A stretch of DNA of 64,000 nucleotides, taken from the NCBI GenBank assembly GCA_010015655.1, contig ML976665.1:1-64000 (forward strand). The letters run 5' to 3'. This document shows positions 1 through 11,853 of this stretch, one piece after another (position 1 is the first letter of the stretch; each line of letters opens with the position of its first letter). The notes beneath the pieces were generated by a model. The model did not search any database. It was not told where the DNA came from and saw only the letters and a program-made list of their open reading frames with translations. Origin of the DNA: Bimuria novae-zelandiae CBS 107.79. Lineage: Eukaryota > Ascomycota > Dothideomycetes > Pleosporales > Didymosphaeriaceae. The position numbers and the translations under genes are program-made.

Positions 1-845
1 GTTTTGTTTCATGGTAGCGGCTACAGTTGTGAGTTCTGAATCCCTTATTCCGACTGTCGTTTCACAGTACTTACATTACCGTAGACTCAGATTTTCTCTG
101 CTTGGCCGATTTCGGACTGGTGGACCCTAGGTAAAACTTACAGCATTAATTACGGAGCTTTCCTCACCGCCTTTGCCGCAATTGACTTATTCCTCGACAT
201 GTTCATCTTATGCATGCCTATTCCGGTCATTCGTCAGCTGCATGTCGATCGACGTAAGAAGCTGTTGATTATGGGTGTGTTTTGGTTGGGCTTTTTGTAA
301 GTGCCATGTCGAAAATGCAAGCTTGATCTTGTATTGATCACCCCGGCAGTTGCGTTGTAGCGACCGCGGTCAGGCTGTATTTTGGTTACAAGTTGAGCCT
401 TGCCGGTGATGGAAGACCTGTGTCTGACAACGAGTTCTCTTGTGAGTTTATAACATTTTGTCTTCGCTTTCATTTACTGTTGGCACAACAGAGCACAACT
501 GACGGTTCTTTGGCGGCAGATGTATCGGTAAACAACATCATATGGGCAGAGATAGAGAGTTGTTGCTCTGTTGTTGCTGCATGTCTTCCCACCTATGGCC
601 ACCTCGTACGATCCATGGCACTTCCAAAGTTCATAACCTTCACGATCCAGTCACTCCTTGACAGTGTGAAGCGCAAGAGCGCGGGTCATGAAAGCAGCAA
701 GTATGATAGTTCGTGGCTTCCAATTTCAGAAAACCACCGCAACGTTGCGACTGTTAGCAAGGGACAGGAGGTCGAACTTGACGCGATTGAGAGCCGCGAG
801 ATTCTGGTTGAGCGAAGCTTTGAGACAAGCTCGCAGGCAAAGTGA
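1..845 (+). CDS. Fungal rhodopsin-domain (PTH11-like) integral membrane protein, 3' part
   Basis: Likely plasma-membrane protein of the fungal seven-helix rhodopsin/PTH11-like family; ligand unknown. The 5' end lies outside the window. Inferred exons are 1-28, 85-296, 350 to about 441 and about 494-845. Introns 29-84 (GTGAGT...TAG) and 297-349 (GTAAGT...CAG) keep one frame. The second exon reads WPISDWWTLG and then the helix LFLDMFILCMPIPVIRQL; the third reads ATAVRLYFGYKL; the last reads NNIIWAEIESCCSVVAACLPT, the usual W-x-x-I-E...C-L-P block of this family, followed by a polar cytoplasmic tail ending at TGA 845. The junction near 442-493 is not settled: the GTGAGT at 442 joined to the CAG at 491 would create a stop, while 446/493 keeps the frame, and reading straight through is also open. 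Base composition is normal, unlike the repeats to the right. Family assignment rests on remembered motifs. Confidence 0.72.
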
Positions 846-1213
846 GGTAATTGGAGTCAAGGAATGGGCTTCTGGCATTATACATCTCTTTCAGAGGGAG
901 CTTTGTATCGATACAAGATACACATGCACGCACTTCGGGGCTGGGTCTATTGACCTTGCCCTTCCTGCGACCTCAATATTAAGACCTCATCAACTCATGC
1001 ATTTTCACTTCACTGCTGCCTGCGCGCAGGCGCAATGACTGCCTGAATTTGGTGTGTATCTAAATGCACTTGCCCTTGTTCGGAAAGCATCACTACCATC
1101 CAGCCCTATTCTCTGCAAGCAAATTATACTATCCCATTAAGCTCCCTCATCCTCATCACCCTGCCTTCCAACCACATTGGAGAAAATCTGACCCAGCGTC
1201 GCAACCCAACACC
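846..1213. other. Spacer between the membrane-protein gene and the repeat block
   Basis: 3' untranslated and intergenic DNA of normal composition. The open frame at 688-1038 is another frame over the end of the gene and is not supported. I see no gene here. The last 8 bases (CCAACACC) would be the left target duplication of hAT-1, but its right copy is not visible. Confidence 0.5.
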
Positions 1214-1232
1214 CAGAGTTGCTAACAAGCTG

Positions 1233-1336
1233 GCCAGGTCGGCCAATGCTTTCGGCCTGGCAGGCCTGCTTTTACGCCAACCAACGGCCTGGCCTGGACG
1301 GCCTGGCCTGACCGGCCTGGCCTGAGAAAAGCCTGA
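1233..1336. repeat. GC-rich subterminal repeat cluster of hAT-1
   Basis: Repeated GGCCTGGC/GGCCTGGCCTG words, in both direct and inverted orientation, just inside the hAT-1 terminus. hAT-4 and the MITE carry similarly placed clusters with a different word (GGCTTGAT). Such clusters are the usual transposase binding sites of hAT elements; this role is inferred. Confidence 0.55.
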
Positions 1337-1419
1337 AAAGCCTGAATTTGTATTATTAATCTGATTTCTTAAACCCTAATTAGTCTATTTTCTCCTTTAA
1401 CTATCCGTCTTTCTCTCGC

Positions 1420-3240
1420 TATTTTTAAAGCTTATGTATTTTATTAACGGCATCACCACTAAGGGAGGAGGCATGTAAGATTTTATTATTTAAGTAAATT
1501 AATATACTTACAAAGCTTTTACTAATCTAGCTCTTAACGCATGTTAACGTAGCTATTACCTTACTAAATCGCTTTTTCTATTTTAGTTTTAATATATCTT
1601 TAACTTTTAAAAGGAGGCGCTTATAAATAGCAAAAGCTACTAAAATTAAAAGTATATTATAGGCTATTAAAGATAAATTTAGGTATTTAGTAGATAAAAA
1701 GAGCTAATAAGTAATTAGATTAATTACGTAGAAGTAATTTCTTAGAAGGTTATCTACTTTTTATTATTATATAAACTTGTCTCCCTGGTCCTCTCCTAGC
1801 GTCTTAACAGGCCTAGTATATTAATTAATATTATTATTAACCTTAGCGTTATATCTTACGCGTTTTAGCCATAGCGGAGTCTCTAAATAGTTACTAGATT
1901 GACCCTTATAAAAATGCTAGAGAGCTTAAAACTACGCGTTATTATAGTTAAGCTAGTAAGACGCATTTATCTAAGAGTTATCGTAATAGAATTTATACTA
2001 CAGATAGAGGATTGTGGCCATGTAATATGCTAGAGAGTTATTAAGCTTAACGTAGTATTTACGAAGCTTCTTCTATGCAGCGCGAATACTATAAAGCTTA
2101 TAATCTTTAGAAGCGTTTACCTTATTATAGTTAATATCTTTTAAGAAGTTATACTAGCTCTTATACTTCTAAAAGAGAGATTTAAAAGTTAAAATAACCT
2201 TTTAAAAAGTACTAAAACATCTATATTTTCCTCGTCCTTTAAGTCTATATACGGTAACCTTAAGTAGCTATAATATTTAAATATAGTTAATAATAACCTA
2301 CTAATTTTAGGCTATTAAACCTTTAGTCCTTATTTAATTAAGTATATGAGCTAGCGCAGCGTTTAGGTTATAGGCAAAATAAGTAATTATTTTTATTTAA
2401 TACTATTTAATATAGTATTATATGTACGCGTTTAGGGGTTATTATAGCTTAATAGCGCGCTTAAAATTGTTATAATATAAATTTTAGTAGGTAATGCTAG
2501 ATTTTTTAAATTCTTTAACTTAAAATTTTAAATCTAGTAGCTACTTATTAGCTTTAACTTAAAAATTGCGTAGGAGGTCGTGTTATTATAAAGTTAAGAT
2601 ATACGCTATAATATCTTAAAGCATGCTTAATACCCTATCTTTTCTTTACTCTTATAGATATTTTACTTTTAATTCAGCTTTTTTAACGCTCTTTTTAGTA
2701 TCTACTTTAAGTACTTTCTTATTAATACTAAAAGGTACAGTTTAGCTAATATGATTAGGCGTGTAAGGGCCGCAGCGTAGTCTTTATTAGGTACTATTAA
2801 AGTAGTAGTATTTTATAAGGATGTTAATAGTAACGTTATAAAAGCTAATATTATTAGGTATAAAATAGCTAACCTGCCTAGACTTGATCCTGAACTTTTA
2901 GATTACGTTATTAATAACCTTACTAAGCCTCTCGCCCGTGTGAGCACCGGCTAGCTGTAGTAACGTAATAGGATATTCGTGTTTATTACCATTATTATTA
3001 AGATAGTGTATATAGACGCCAAAAAATGCTTTCATGCTACCTTTTACTATCTAGCCATTAAAGGTAAAGTAGATTAGTGAGCGCGCACATGAGAGATATT
3101 AGCATATAGTAAAGAGGAGTAAATCGTATTATGTTCCTATAAAACGTATAACTAACTAGTACTTCTTCTAAATTGCTACTGCGGCTTTAGAGTTAGCAGC
3201 AGTAATTATCCCTTTAAACGTAAAAGTTTTAAATTCGCAT
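1420..3240 (-). pseudogene. hAT transposase remnant (RIP-degraded, N-terminus missing)
   Basis: DDE-type hAT transposase that would have cut and pasted hAT-1. Reading the complement through stops gives blocks in the order expected from the nearly intact hAT-4 protein: MKAFFGVYIHYL (near 3050), LLQLAGAHTGERL (about 2915-2965), RLRCGPYT (about 2765-2785, the conserved CGPHTLNL block), then a region like APEDH...YYxKLDDSxAYY (about 2000-2150) and YLETPLWLKRVRYN (about 1850-1890), which precedes the C-terminal dimerisation domain. Stops are mostly TAG/TAA in place of Gln/Trp codons, as RIP predicts. The part before MKAFF lies beyond the Copia-1 insertion and was not found. Function is certainly lost. 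Confidence 0.65.
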
Positions 3241-3249
3241 AATAGATAG

Positions 3250-3422
3250 TGTCGCGGGAATTATCCCTTATAGGTACCGTAATCAGAAGGATCGGTGGAA
3301 CAGGCAAATATAACACTAAATGCTTAGTATACATACTACTCTTATAGTAACTTTTTCTATGTTAATAATTAATTAATTTAATTTTTAAACTATATACTAT
3401 CTAGCTCGTTTTACCCTCTATA
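3250..3422 (+). repeat. 5' LTR of Copia-1
   Basis: Begins TGTCGCGGGAATTATCCC and ends in a RIP-altered CCCTCTATA, matching CCCTCCACA at the end of the less mutated copy at 17916-18089. The flanking pentamers (GATAG and GTTAT) differ, so this is an element-bearing LTR and not a solo one. Confidence 0.75.
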
Positions 3423-6400
3423 GTTATAAGACTAGTATTTTAAGAACACAGGATAATTCTCTTTGCGTAATTAATTATTAAATAATTATTTAGACGCTTT
3501 AATCTATTAAAACACTTCTTGCATTGCTTTATTCTTGCATAATAGAGCGCACTTAATTTCACCCTATAGGTATCTTAAGTAGAGTATATAGAGCTCCTCT
3601 ATAAGCTCCTTTCTCTCTCTTCTTTTATTATAATATACCTCCTTTACCCTTAACAGTAAGCTAAGATTCGCAATAAGCTTAGGAAAGCACTTTTCTTAAA
3701 CTTATAAGAAATTTTATTCTTCTAGCAAGTAGAGTGCGCCTAACTAATTAAAAGAGCTAGCTAGTATAGTTTATATAGCTTGAGTTTTAGGCTATGCATT
3801 AAGGCGTTTAGGATTACGTTAATTTAAACACTCTAATTACTAATAACTTTATAGTAATTACTCTTAAACTCCTAAAACTCCTAGAGCTCTTAGAATTGTC
3901 TAATAATAAATATAATAACCTAAATAAGCTTAATAAAGAATAGATTAGGAGAGTAGCGTGTCGTAGCACTTCTTAAAATAAAAAATCTCCTAAAGAGCAT
4001 AAGAAGGATCGTGCTAATTACTAAAATAAAGTCTTACGCTAATGCTAGTTAAAGGTAGGTAACTATAAGACGCGCTTAGCTAAGTATACTAGTAGAATAT
4101 AGCAAGTATAGAATATATTTAATTAGGCAATTAGGACTATTAATACGTAGCTCCTAACACTTACTATAATAAGTATTAGGGACTAAGAAAGTTTTACCTT
4201 ATAAATAATTATATAATACTTTAAAGGAGAGCACGCCTTATTAGATATAGTAATACGTAATTAAATTTAATAGAAATACTACACCTTGCTTAAATAGGCT
4301 CACTAAGGAAAAATAAATTTAAAATAATAGTATAAGGAGTAGAGTGCTCTTTATATGCTCGTTTGGTAGTATAGGATTTTAGAGATTAAAAGAGAGATCG
4401 CGATAACTAACTTCTTAAGTATTATAGTAAATAAAATAGCTCCTAAATAGGCTTAAATCTAGCACGCTAATAATAAATAATAATAGATTCTAAGTAAGCG
4501 CCTACTTACCTTAAAAGAAGTTAGTAGGATCTTCTTAGGTTACCTTAATATATAAGCTTTAAGATTAGACTTTAAACTAGTAATTTTTATAACGGTTAGC
4601 AGACGGAGCACATCTAAATTTAATAATAAAACTAAAAAAGTACTATAGCGAAGCAAGCTAAAGGGCTACATATATATAAAAGAATTATACTACTAGTTAC
4701 CTCAGGCTTAAAAGCGTCTTAGGACTATAGTAATAGGTTTATCTAAGTAGAGCTATTACGCTCTTTAAAGAAGATAAAGATAAAATCCTTACTTATTTTA
4801 TACTTTCTAAGTACGCTAAGGTGCGCGAAATAATTACTAAAAAGTAAAAAGAAGCAGGCTTTACTATAACTAAGCGTACTACTTAAGTTAAGTTTCTAAG
4901 GTATATTGCTATCGCCGTATTTAACTCCATAATTATAAGCTTAGAGAAACTATTTAAGATTTACTTTACTATAAACTTTAATACTTACCCTCTCTTTAAG
5001 AGTACTATTCTTAATAATAGTAAAGCTTTATACTTAATAAATAATACATTAATACTCGTACTAGGCATCTTTAAAAATCTAAAAAGTTTAAAATAGTTAA
5101 AGCTAGTATAGCTTCCTATCTACTACTTAAAGGAGGTACTAGAGTAATTAAAATACTCTTAAAAACATTAGATAGAATACGTGCTAATTTTACGCTTTTA
5201 GATATTATAGTAGTAAAAGACTTCTATACAAATATTATTTCTAAAGCTTATTTACGCGTGAAGGGCGTCTAGTATCTTAGTTTTAATAATATACTTTATA
5301 TAAGAATACTTAAGTATATTATAATACTAGCTACGCTCTATCGCGAGCATAACCTTACTTTTATTAAATATAAGCCTTTTAACTACTATACTATAGTTAT
5401 AAGCATGCTTTTTACTTATTATAAAATTGCTAGCTACTACGTTACGCACCCTAGGACAGACACTCTAAATATTTAGTACTAAAGAGTAGACTACCTTAAG
5501 AGAGACGCTTTAAAAGCTCTTATTAAAAAAGTAAGAAATATAAGAATATAAAATATTTTAAGAAGATAATATAAGTACTACGCTATTATACACGAGTCTT
5601 AGATACTATTTAGAAGGCTAAAGGAGCGCTTGCTATAACTATACTTCTAAATTTCTTAAGATCTATTTAACTACCTATTAAGAACTCTTAGAGAGCGCTA
5701 GGTAATAATTTTAAAATATAACTATAGTAGAAAGCTATATGCGTTTTACTTCTATATTCAGTGTACTACGTAGATTCTTAACACCTAAGAGAGCTTTACT
5801 AAGCGTATTTAAACGCTCTATAAGCTTAAGATTATTATAATATTTTAAGATAATAATATAGTAACGCGACCTCTAAAAGGCAAAAGACGCTTTAAAATAT
5901 AAGCTAAAAAATATAGCATGAAAATAAAAATAATGCCTTTATTTACTTATAAGCCTAATAGTAAAGCAGAACGCGCTAGGCAGGAAGTAATTATATAAGT
6001 TTTAAAAATAAAGCTTAGTATAAACATGCTTAATAGGCTATAGCCTAAAGTTATAGAAGTAATTACTTATTTTATTAATATAAGCCTTGCTCTCTCACGA
6101 AACATACGCTTATTAAATAAAGCACTAGACCTTTAGTTTACATAATATTTTAAGTAGTATTAGCCTAAGCGTATAAGAGGCACTTTAGCTAATTTAAAGT
6201 TAAATTAAAATAGTATTTACGCGTGGAGCTATCGCGTATACTACTTAAATAAGGACTCAATAGCTAGTTATAATAAGTATAACTTTAAAATAAAGCTAAG
6301 GGGTTATAGTAATTATTTAGTAAGCTATAAAGCTTTTAATATTTATAAAAAGTAAGTGTTAAGATCCGATCTTACAGGCACTTGGCTAGGCTCCAGAGCG

Positions 6401-8900
6401 CCTATGGTCTTATGGTGACCGATAGAGGTACAGTACCTGGAGGTCACGTGACTGCTCGCTGCGCTCGACTCGAGCATGTCGAGCAGGACAAGTATATAGG
6501 AACGCAAGAAGGAGTCTCTCTTCTACTTATGTTCAACCTGTTTATCAATCTATCGTTTAGATCTGAATAAGCAACCTTGTTGATTTAATTATGCTGTACA
6601 CACCTTTGATACCAACGCCCTTAGTGACAGGCGCAAGCTATCACTACAATCCTCTCCCGTCCTACCAGTACTCCTGTCCAAGAACCAACCTTAGCCCCTT
6701 AGAGCATAGCTACCTCTTTGGGATGTTAATAGTAAGTACTATTCCTTAACTATATTATTATCACACGTAATATTATATTTAATAAAAGTTATTTTTCATT
6801 AAGTAGAGGAAGATCAAATAATTATATAAAAAAAGGTAATAAAGCTTACTAATATACCTTATAAAGGAAAGCTAATTAACTTTAAAATAGTTTTAAAATC
6901 TTTTTAAGTACTCTAATGCGTAACCTAAAATGTAAGTAAAATATAAGAATTAAGAAACGCCCTCTAAGCACTAGCTTAAAGGCATAAATAATTAGAAAAT
7001 TAGGTATTATAATAGCCTACTAAAGTAAAGCTTAACTAATTAGGTAAAAGGTATATAAGTTACTAGCTAGCCTAGTAAGTAGTTAAGAATCTATGCGTAG
7101 CACCCTAATTACCTAAACCTTATAACGCTAGAATACACGCTCGCTCCTATATATTAACGTAATAACAATTATACTAATAGCCTATAGGAAGTGCACTCTA
7201 CTAGTAGAGTAGGCCTACTAGGATTAAGGCGAATAAGCCAATAATAAGAGCCACCGAGCTCCGTGGATGCCTCTCGAAGCGGTGTATAAGACTCTAAGAT
7301 ACTAAACAAAGCAGAATTATTACACCCTATATAAAGACAATATAAGCGCTAGGAAGAGGGGCCTGCTATATATTTAAGCTATAAATAGCATTACTAAGAT
7401 CCTAATAATTATAGCACGCTAGGGGGTAATGCGGGAAATAGAAATATATTTATAATAATTATTAGCGTAGTAATTAAGCGCTTAAATAAGTTATAATTTA
7501 TTTTTCTATACTCCTTTCTTCCTAGTATTACAGAAGACTAAGAAGCTTATAAAAAGCTTACTATAATTAATATAATAGTGTAGGCTAACTTGCTAACTAA
7601 GGTAATAAAATAAAGTTAAAGACTTACGTTTATATAGACGAGCTCTCTTCTTTACCTATAATATAAAAATTTCTTATCTTACACAAGCTCAGGGAGCTCT
7701 TTATTAATACTACTTATAAAAAGATTATAACTAAAAAAGGGAACCTAGGAGGAAGTTTTAAAAAACCTATTAAGAAAGTGCCTGTTTTTACTAAAGTAGA
7801 TCTTCACTTATAAGTTTAATAAGGATAGCTTCTTTATAAAGTATAAAACTTAAATGGTCGTAAGAGGTAACTTATAGTAAATTAACTTAATCTCTTCTTA
7901 TATACGTTGCTACGCTCGCAGTAAGGTCCTTTAGGACTATAGTTATATTTATAGTAGAATTTAATCTAGAAATATTATAATATAATATTACAAGAGTTTT
8001 TCTAAATACTTTAATTAGCGAAAGCTATCTAGTACGCTACAAGGTACTAAATAGCTTTAAAAAGCCTAAAATATATGTAAAGCTTAAATAAGCACTATAT
8101 AGACTAAGAGACCTATCGCTACTATAGTATAAGGAGTTCTTAATCACCCTAGTAGAAGCTAACCTTATTTTTTCTAAAGAAGCGCCCTGTTTATTTTTTA
8201 ATAAAGAGGAAAGGATCTTTACACTATTTTATATAAATAATACCCTCCTTCTTTATTATTAAAATTATAAGAAATATGCTCTTAAGCTTAATAAGTAAAT
8301 TATGAATAATATAACCTTAAGTATCGCGGTCTAGTAAAGTAGTTTTTAGAAGTTTAAATAATTAGGAATAGAGCTACCCAAACGATTACCTTAGTTTATA
8401 ATATATATATTAAGAAGATTACTAAGAAATTTAAACTAAAAAGCACGGCGCGCTTTCTAAAAATACTACTACTATTAGTAAAGCTTATAAAGAATAAGGT
8501 TAACGCTTTAAAGTACGAAGTTAAAGTATACTAAAAGTGTGTAGGCTTAGCACTTTATATAGTAATTATACTATGCCTAAACGTTACTTTCGCTATTATA
8601 AAGCTCTTACATTTTCTAACAAACCTAATTAAAGCTTATGTTAAGGTAGTTAAGCACCTAATTATCTTTCTATTTAATTCACGCTAGGAAGTAATCTATT
8701 ATAAAGCTACGCCAAGTTTAGAGCTTTTAATATATAGCGACGCATTGTTTATAAATAATCTAGAATCTTAGCGATTATCTTATAGCTATATAATAATACT
8801 CTTTAAGGGTGTAATAGTAAGGAAGGCCGCTCGCTAGCCTACTATAATAATATCTACTACTAAAGCTAAGCTAATCACGCTCGAGCATATAGGCAAAGAA
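3423..8900 (+). pseudogene. Copia gag-pol polyprotein (RIP-degraded)
   Basis: Single polyprotein that would have supplied capsid, protease, integrase, reverse transcriptase and RNase H. Reading through stops shows the C-terminal integrase block TYKPNSKAERAR (about 5945-5980; family form YTPEQNGVAER), the RT block around KALYRLRD (about 8085-8115; family form NKALYGLKQSPR), the catalytic segment FYINNTLLLY (about 8226-8255; family form YVDDILL, both Asp codons now Asn), and RNase H with YSDALF (about 8740) and STTKAKLITL (about 8860; family form STAEAEY). Gag lies about 3450-4800 and is not readable in detail. Stops are mainly TAG/TAA. The frame is split by the solo LTR insertion, and the last RNase H residues are missing. 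Confidence 0.75.
6352..6736 (+). mobile_element. Solo LTR of the chromovirus family with 5-bp TSD
   Basis: LTR 6357-6731 (375 bp) starts TGTTAAGATC and ends GATGTTAATA, flanked by the perfect duplication GTAAG at 6352-6356 and 6732-6736. It matches the LTRs of Chromovirus-1 and -2, including the CACGTG core, CTCGACTCGAGC palindrome and TATATAGG, but lacks the roughly 50-bp module those carry once or twice. The internal region was presumably lost by LTR-LTR recombination. The open frame at 6382-6570 is LTR sequence, not a gene. Confidence 0.9.
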
Positions 8901-9282
8901 TGTTACGATCACGAACCCCACAGGAATAAGGAGACCAGACAATTACGCCAAGGAAGTAATTGTTGGCGAAATAACTAGGTCGCGAGAACACAAGAAAACG
9001 TAGGGCAGCTTAAATTAGTAGTCACGTAATATAGTCCCGCATAAGCAAGAAGTCTAAGGGACTATAAAAGTCCTAGGGACTATAAAGGTCCTAGGGACTA
9101 CAATAGCGTAGTAAAACTATAATAGTAATTTAGATAATAGCGAGGACTAGAATAGATAGTATATAGTTTAATAATTTCTCTATACCTCTCCTACTCCTCG
9201 TAGTTAACTTAACATACTATAAGTATATTTTTTATAATAGATTAGTAAATCTCTTAGTTAGCTATTCTATAAGTTTGTTATA
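8901..9282 (+). repeat. 5' LTR of Gypsy-1 (end approximate)
   Basis: Begins TGTTACGATCACG at 8901 directly after the copia RNase H frame. The end is uncertain: TAACA at 9210-9214 or the RIP-altered GTTATA at about 9282. U3 holds tandem repeats (9057-9101). No second LTR copy exists in the window to fix the boundary. Confidence 0.6.
9057..9101 (+). repeat. 18-bp tandem repeat in Gypsy-1 U3
   Basis: About 2.5 units of GGGACTATAAARGTCCTA. Each junction forms the palindrome TCCTAGGGA and each unit includes TATAAA. Repeated U3 words of this kind often hold promoter or enhancer elements; that role is inferred. Confidence 0.7.
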
Positions 9283-9429
9283 GGATTAGATTATTCTTTA
9301 AACACACCCTATAGCTATCTTTAGCTTTTAATTACTAAATATCCGTAAGGCACTTCTCCCTTAACCTATCCTCCCCTAACCTAGACTAGGCTTAGGTACG
9401 TAGAACCCTTATAACACTTTAACTACCTA

Positions 9430-10430
9430 AAGGTTTAAAATAACAAAAATAGCCACGGCAGCTATAATAGTAAGGATCTTAATAAGAAGCGTGGCTTCTA
9501 GACTAACTATAAATACTATAATAGTATTAGCTAATTAGGCTAATAATATACAGTAGCTTAAGAAGTAGCTAGCTAAACTAGTAAATTATATTCTAGCTAC
9601 TATAACTATAGCAAGAATATCCTTTAAGGTTCCTAAGATCTATAAAGGTAAAAGAGAAGGACTTAAGGCGTTTCTTATAAATATAAAACTATACTACTAA
9701 TATAACAAGAATATCTTTAGAATAGAATAGGTAAAAATCCTAGTAGCAGGCATGCATATAAAAGGCAAGATAGCTAAATAGCTATAACCCCTTACTAAGA
9801 ATTGCCTAGAGAACGAAGATAACATCGCAGAATATAATAATAAAACTAAGAAGGTGTTTAAGGATTAGGCATCCTTTAAGGAATAAATCTAAATTATATT
9901 TAGAAAAGTTAAAAAGGAAAAACAAGCCTAACGCAAGATATAGAGGCTTAAGTAAATAAGATTAGCTAGTATGTACATGGCTAAGTTTAGGCACCTCTAA
10001 GCTAAAATTAATTAGAATAACGCCCTACTTTAGGCAGCCTACTATAATAGGCTAAAGGAAAGTATTAAGGATAAGCTTACCTACTATAAATAAATAGATA
10101 ACCTAGAGGAACTTATAAAACTAGCTATATAGATTAATAACTAACTATATAAATAATAATTAGAAAAGCGAGAAGGCAAACGTATCTAACCCAATATTAA
10201 AAGGAGCTAGAAACTACAAAACGACCGTAATAAGAATATTATAATAGCTAATAAAACTTAAGAATAAAAACCTAGGAAGTGGCGTAAAGACCGTAAGGAT
10301 AGACTATCTAACTAAAAATAAAAATAACGCTTTAAGGAAAAAGCATGCTTAGGATGCAGAGAATAAGGTTATTTCTAAAGGAATTATTTAAAAAATAATA
10401 ATAGGTAAAGTAAGAAAGCACGAATTATCT
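9430..10430 (+). pseudogene. Gypsy-1 gag (RIP-degraded)
   Basis: Capsid/nucleocapsid protein of Gypsy-1. A Leu/Gln-rich N-terminal stretch is followed by KVYKGKREGLKAFL (about 9625-9675) and, near 10350-10390, the nucleocapsid zinc knuckle CLGCRE-GYF-RNYL. Here the expected His and last Cys have become Tyr (CAT to TAT and TGT to TAT), changes that RIP makes. Gln codons are replaced by TAG/TAA throughout. The order gag, knuckle, protease is normal for Ty3/gypsy. Confidence 0.65.
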
Positions 10431-11853
10431 AAGTAGTAATAATTATATTATAGGTACTAACACCTATGTTATAAAAAATAAACAAAGATAACGTCTCTGA
10501 CATAGAACTTAAAGTTTTAGAAATAATAGAAAAAACAGAATAGAGGATACTATAAGAGTACGAGGTCTTTCTCTAAATAGTAAAAAGAAACTACTAGATA
10601 TATAATAGTTATATGTATACACCTAAGGAATGCACGCAAAAAATTACGTTAAAAGGGCTAAGGGCTACTTTAACCTATAAAATCGCTACTAAGTACTAAA
10701 GAAATACGCTAATTCTAGGATAGTAGATTAGAATTAGGGAATAATATAAGTGGGTAGCATGGTTTCTATATAATAAGGAAGACTATTAACTACACGAGAT
10801 TAAACAAGAGCTAGTAGTAATATTACTAAGGGACATTAATTATAAGCTTATTAATAAGGGTAAACTAATAATAACTTACTATTAATATTTTTCTAACAAA
10901 TAGGCACGTTATTATAAGGAATTAGAATAGTAAAAGTATTTTAATAATAAATACTAGGTGCACAAAGCTCATAAAGAAGCCACTAGGTAGTACCCTAAAG
11001 GCATAAACGTGGGATTAGTAACAATCGCAGGAAATTAATAGACAGAGGACACGAGCTCTAAGCACTTATAATAGACTAGATAGCTAGACTATAATAAAGA
11101 TTACTTAGTACACCTATATTAAAAGGAATAAATAGAAGTATTAGAAATGATACTATTATATAGAGACCTTAAATCCTAAGAATGCCTGGTTGCAGGATAT
11201 AGAAGACATAGAGAACCTAAAAAGGAAGAAGAGGTCTAGCGAATTAAGAATGCTAAGAGCACCTATAAATTACTTTATTAAAAATAATAGAAAGAGACTA
11301 AAACCAACCTAGAAATAGAGGAAGCCACACGAATCTAGGTTAAGAAGGTAGAGGCTTCCTAGGACACTACTAGACAAGCCAACGGCAAGTTAGAAAACTA
11401 GGACGCCACTAGGCAAAAGACCTTACTAGTAGAGGCACGACCACGAAGGCAAAAAGGGTAGAAATAGGCATAAGTAACCTATAACTAACTAAGGAAGTTA
11501 TAATTAGCAGTTACTAAGTAACAGCGCTAATAGACCCTAGAGCAACTAAATGTCTAATACCCCTAAAAATAGTAGAAAAATATAACCTGCCATACTAGAA
11601 TAAGGAAATACTAGTATAGGTAGAAATAGCAGATAGGATAATATTACAAGGATATAGTAAAGGCTAGTTACGCCTTAAAATAACGCTATTACCTATTAGC
11701 CTAGATAGATTCTAGAGCTAATATAGCTTTACGATTATAGATCTCGGAAGCATAGAAGTAATTATTAGCTATAATTAGCTTTTAAAATATAACTCTATTA
11801 TAGACTAGTAAAAGAAGGTACTACTTAGCTAAAGATTTATATTAAAGGTTGCT

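Larger units (their letters stand above)
1214..3249 (-). mobile_element. hAT-1, left end and transposase 3' part, truncated by Copia-1
   Basis: The boundary with normal DNA is the terminus CAGAGTTGCTAACAAGCTGG at 1214, close to the termini of hAT-4 (CAGACTTGGCAACAATCCAG) and of the MITE at 40348. GC-rich subterminal repeats follow, then AT-rich RIP-mutated coding DNA read on the minus strand. The insertion of Copia-1 at 3250 removes the transposase N-terminus. The right terminus of this copy was not found in the window. Confidence 0.7.
3250..8900 (+). mobile_element. Copia-1, Ty1/copia retrotransposon, 3' end lost
   Basis: Starts with a 173-bp LTR (3250-3422) and runs through integrase, reverse transcriptase and RNase H in copia order. 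It is interrupted by a chromovirus solo LTR (6357-6731) and ends where Gypsy-1 starts at 8901, within the RNase H coding region. The 3' LTR was not found next to the end of Gypsy-1. Two further copies of the same LTR lie at 17278-17448 and 17916-18089. Confidence 0.8.

Noticed and set aside
6382..6570. Small protein gene
   Set aside because: Lies wholly within a chromovirus solo LTR; the open frame is incidental.
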